Shown in pieces: positions 62,403-64,000 of a stretch of 64,000 nucleotides of DNA. The notes under the pieces were generated by a model that had not been told where the DNA came from, did no database searches, and worked only from the letters and a program-made list of their open reading frames with translations. Made by a program: the position numbers and the translations under genes. Position 1 is the stretch's first letter. The number at the start of each line of letters is the position of its first letter. Source of the stretch: Geomicrobium sp. JCM 19039. GTDB lineage: Bacteria > Bacillota > Bacilli > Bacillales > Marinococcaceae. The stretch covers positions 62,001 to 126,000 of the forward strand of contig NZ_BAXB01000007.1 in the NCBI RefSeq assembly GCF_000698145.1. The letters are read 5' to 3'.

Positions 62403-63576
62403 GATAAAAGAAGTATCTATATTGCTCGTCGGTATCGGCGGTTACGGAAGCACGTATGTGCGTGAACTTCTTTCAATGGATCAATTCTCATTGGTGAAAG
62501 GCGTTGTAGATCCTAACCCAGAGAGGAGTCCATTCTACGCCGAAGTAAAAAAGGGGTCCATTCCAGTCTTTGAAACGGTTGATGAATTCTTTGCAAATCA
62601 CTCGGCTGATTTAACAATTATTTCGAGTCCTATACCTTACCATAATGAACAAACTCTTGCCGCTCTAAAACACGACAGCCATGTTTTATGTGAGAAACCA
62701 TTGACAACGGACATTGAACAGATTTATGACATCATTGCGCTTAAGAATGAGAAAAAACGATTTGTTGCTGTTGGCTTCGATTGGTCTTACTCGCGTTCGA
62801 TACAAAAATTAAAGGCCGAGGTCATAAGCGGAACCTTTGGTCGGCCCATTCAGTTTAAAACGTTAGTGCTATGGCCAAGGGATGACAATTATTTTCAGCG
62901 AGCCGTATGGGCGGGGAAATGCAAAACTGATGACGGCATACCGATTTATGACAGCGTAGCCAATAATGCAGCGGCTCATTTTCTTCATAACATGTTCTAC
63001 TTGCTGGGCAGCACCCCTTTTGAAAGTGCACATCCGTTAAAGCTAGAGTCGGAATTATACCGAGTTAACCCAATTGAAACGTTTGATACATGTGCATTGA
63101 GAGTCAAAGTAGAAGGAGGAACTGAGCTTCTTTATTTAGCGACGCACGCGGGAGCCGAACAAAAAGGCCCGATCTATGAGTATGTTTTTGAAGACGCTGT
63201 GATTCAGTATGAGCGGTATGGTTCAATCATCGTTACGATGCGGGACGGGACGATACGAAGGTACTCGGATCCTGAAGAGGAAAGAAGTCAAAAGCTATTT
63301 TCATGCATTGAAGCGGTGAAAACTAAAGACTATACACATGTTTTATGCGGTCCCGAATCGGTAATCCCTCACGTAATGTGCATTGATGCCTTGCATACAG
63401 CGATGAATGACACCATTGTGTTTCCAGATCAATCCGTAATTCGTGAAGACAAACGGAGGTCAGTCAAAGGTTTAGACGAGATCATGAAAAAATCATTTGA
63501 ATTGTGGAAGCTTCCAAGCGAGTTAGAAGAAGCTGATTGGGCAGTGCGAGGTTATACATCAATATTCTCACACTAA
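62395..63576 (+). CDS. Gfo/Idh/MocA-family oxidoreductase
   Basis: A 393-residue enzyme. The nucleotide-binding LLVGIGGYGSTYVREL and CEKP (VLCEKPLTTD) are intact. DSVANNAAAHFLHNMFYLLG is the active-site helix. GTG 62395 overlaps the preceding gene. This is the third oxidoreductase of the operon, so a sugar is probably oxidised and later reduced at different positions. Confidence 0.87.
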   Translation: MVEIKEVSILLVGIGGYGSTYVRELLSMDQFSLVKGVVDPNPERSPFYAEVKKGSIPVFETVDEFFANHSADLTIISSPIPYHNEQTLAALKHDSHVLCEKPLTTDIEQIYDIIALKNEKKRFVAVGFDWSYSRSIQKLKAEVISGTFGRPIQFKTLVLWPRDDNYFQRAVWAGKCKTDDGIPIYDSVANNAAAHFLHNMFYLLGSTPFESAHPLKLESELYRVNPIETFDTCALRVKVEGGTELLYLATHAGAEQKGPIYEYVFEDAVIQYERYGSIIVTMRDGTIRRYSDPEEERSQKLFSCIEAVKTKDYTHVLCGPESVIPHVMCIDALHTAMNDTIVFPDQSVIREDKRRSVKGLDEIMKKSFELWKLPSELEEADWAVRGYTSIFSH

Positions 63577-63587
63577 AGGAGGACGCA

Positions 63588-64000
63588 ATGAGCGTTCAAA
63601 ATATCAAAATACACGATAAAGACAATGTCGCGGTCATGCTCGGCGATGGAAAATCTGGGCAATGGCTAAAAGTCGGAAACGAAACGATTGTATTGAAGGA
63701 AGATATTGCAGCAGGTCATAAAGTAGCTCTCCAAGAAATGGCGACAGGTACGGAAATTATAAAGTACGGCAATGCGATCGGGTCAATTACAGAGAATATT
63801 ATGGCAGGCAGCTGGGTGCACTCACACAACTTAAAAACAAATTTAGATGGAAAATTAACGTATTCATACAATCCTCTGCAAACAGATCGTGAGAATAAAA
63901 AAAGAGCTCTGTAACGTTCAAAGGGTATCGACGAGGCAATCAAGATGTGGCCATTCGAAATGAGATATGGATTATTAACACGGTAGGCTGCATAAACAAA
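63588..64000 (+). CDS. UxaA-family (altronate/galactarate-type) dehydratase, partial at right edge, frameshifted
   Basis: The start (QNIKIHDKDNVAVMLGDGKS, DIAAGHKVALQEMATG) is the SAF domain of UxaA-type dehydratases. It stops at 63914, but beyond a seven-A run (about 63896-63902) another frame gives FKGYRRGNQDVAIRNEIWII and NTVGCINK, the start of the large domain. One A indel would make it a normal fused enzyme. It removes water from sugar acids, so the operon probably ends in a sugar-acid step. The rest is beyond the window. Confidence 0.82.

Noticed and set aside
1-64000. CRISPR arrays and rRNA genes.
   Set aside because: I saw no regularly spaced 24-40 base repeats and no rRNA-like sequence. 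The tape-measure repeats and the right-end repeats have other explanations.

Overview
The window is about 64 kb of a spore-forming Bacillaceae chromosome. The signs are strong Gram-positive ribosome binding sites, frequent GTG and TTG starts, rho-independent terminators, an OpuF-like osmolyte transporter, a Bacillus-type LexA box and exosporium-like collagen proteins. The species cannot be fixed from the sequence alone. Its core is a nearly complete siphovirus-type prophage (6065-46553) inserted in the 3' half of a tRNA-Thr gene.

Layout. 1-2084: minus-strand two-gene ABC importer for compatible solutes (permease-binding protein hybrid plus ATPase). 2264-3024: lipoprotein gene, its terminator, a 5' relic of a class C group II intron sitting directly behind that terminator, and an IS3-family transposase relic. 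3168-6109: remnant of the right end of a related, older prophage (decayed HTH gene, small basic protein, collagen-like protein, DUF3800 and YolD-like genes, attL). 6225-9138: lysogeny module on the minus strand (integrase, ImmA, acidic lipoprotein, repressor). 9302-21189: early genes on the plus strand (Cro, antirepressor, YqaJ/RecT recombination pair, replication initiator and helicase loader, a PP-loop ATPase, many small proteins, XtrA, late regulator). 21374-24260: accessory island with a broken collagen-like gene, a two-gene Kiwa anti-phage system (KwaB then KwaA) and an unrecognised third gene. 24303-43599: packaging, head, tail and holin genes. 43602-44405: amidase endolysin. 44456-46553: right-end accessory genes and attR, which rebuilds an intact tRNA-Thr. 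46592-64000: host genes: tRNA-Asn, two acetyltransferases, RNase Z-like hydrolase, AEC transporter, two serine beta-lactamase-fold enzymes, alpha/beta hydrolase, methyltransferase, sulfurtransferase, HIT relic, and an AraC-controlled sugar/sugar-acid operon (three Gfo/Idh/MocA oxidoreductases, a DUF993 protein, a TIM-barrel isomerase and a UxaA-family dehydratase running off the end).

How the parts work together. A five-site operator region at 9184-9515 separates the repressor from Cro and the antirepressor. A sigma-like late regulator (20669-21189) lies just before the accessory island and the structural genes. The lipoprotein, Kiwa and collagen-like genes look like lysogenic conversion genes that would protect or decorate the host. 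About 600 bp at the prophage right end is duplicated beyond attL, which shows two successive integrations at one tRNA gene with different cargo carried in the same slot.

Main caveat. About 27 single-base frame breaks occur in otherwise well-conserved genes, in both prophage and host, some in A-runs. This is most simply explained by uncorrected sequencing indels. Genes broken once are therefore described as whole genes with the break noted. Only those with several lesions, missing motifs or internal stops are called pseudogenes.
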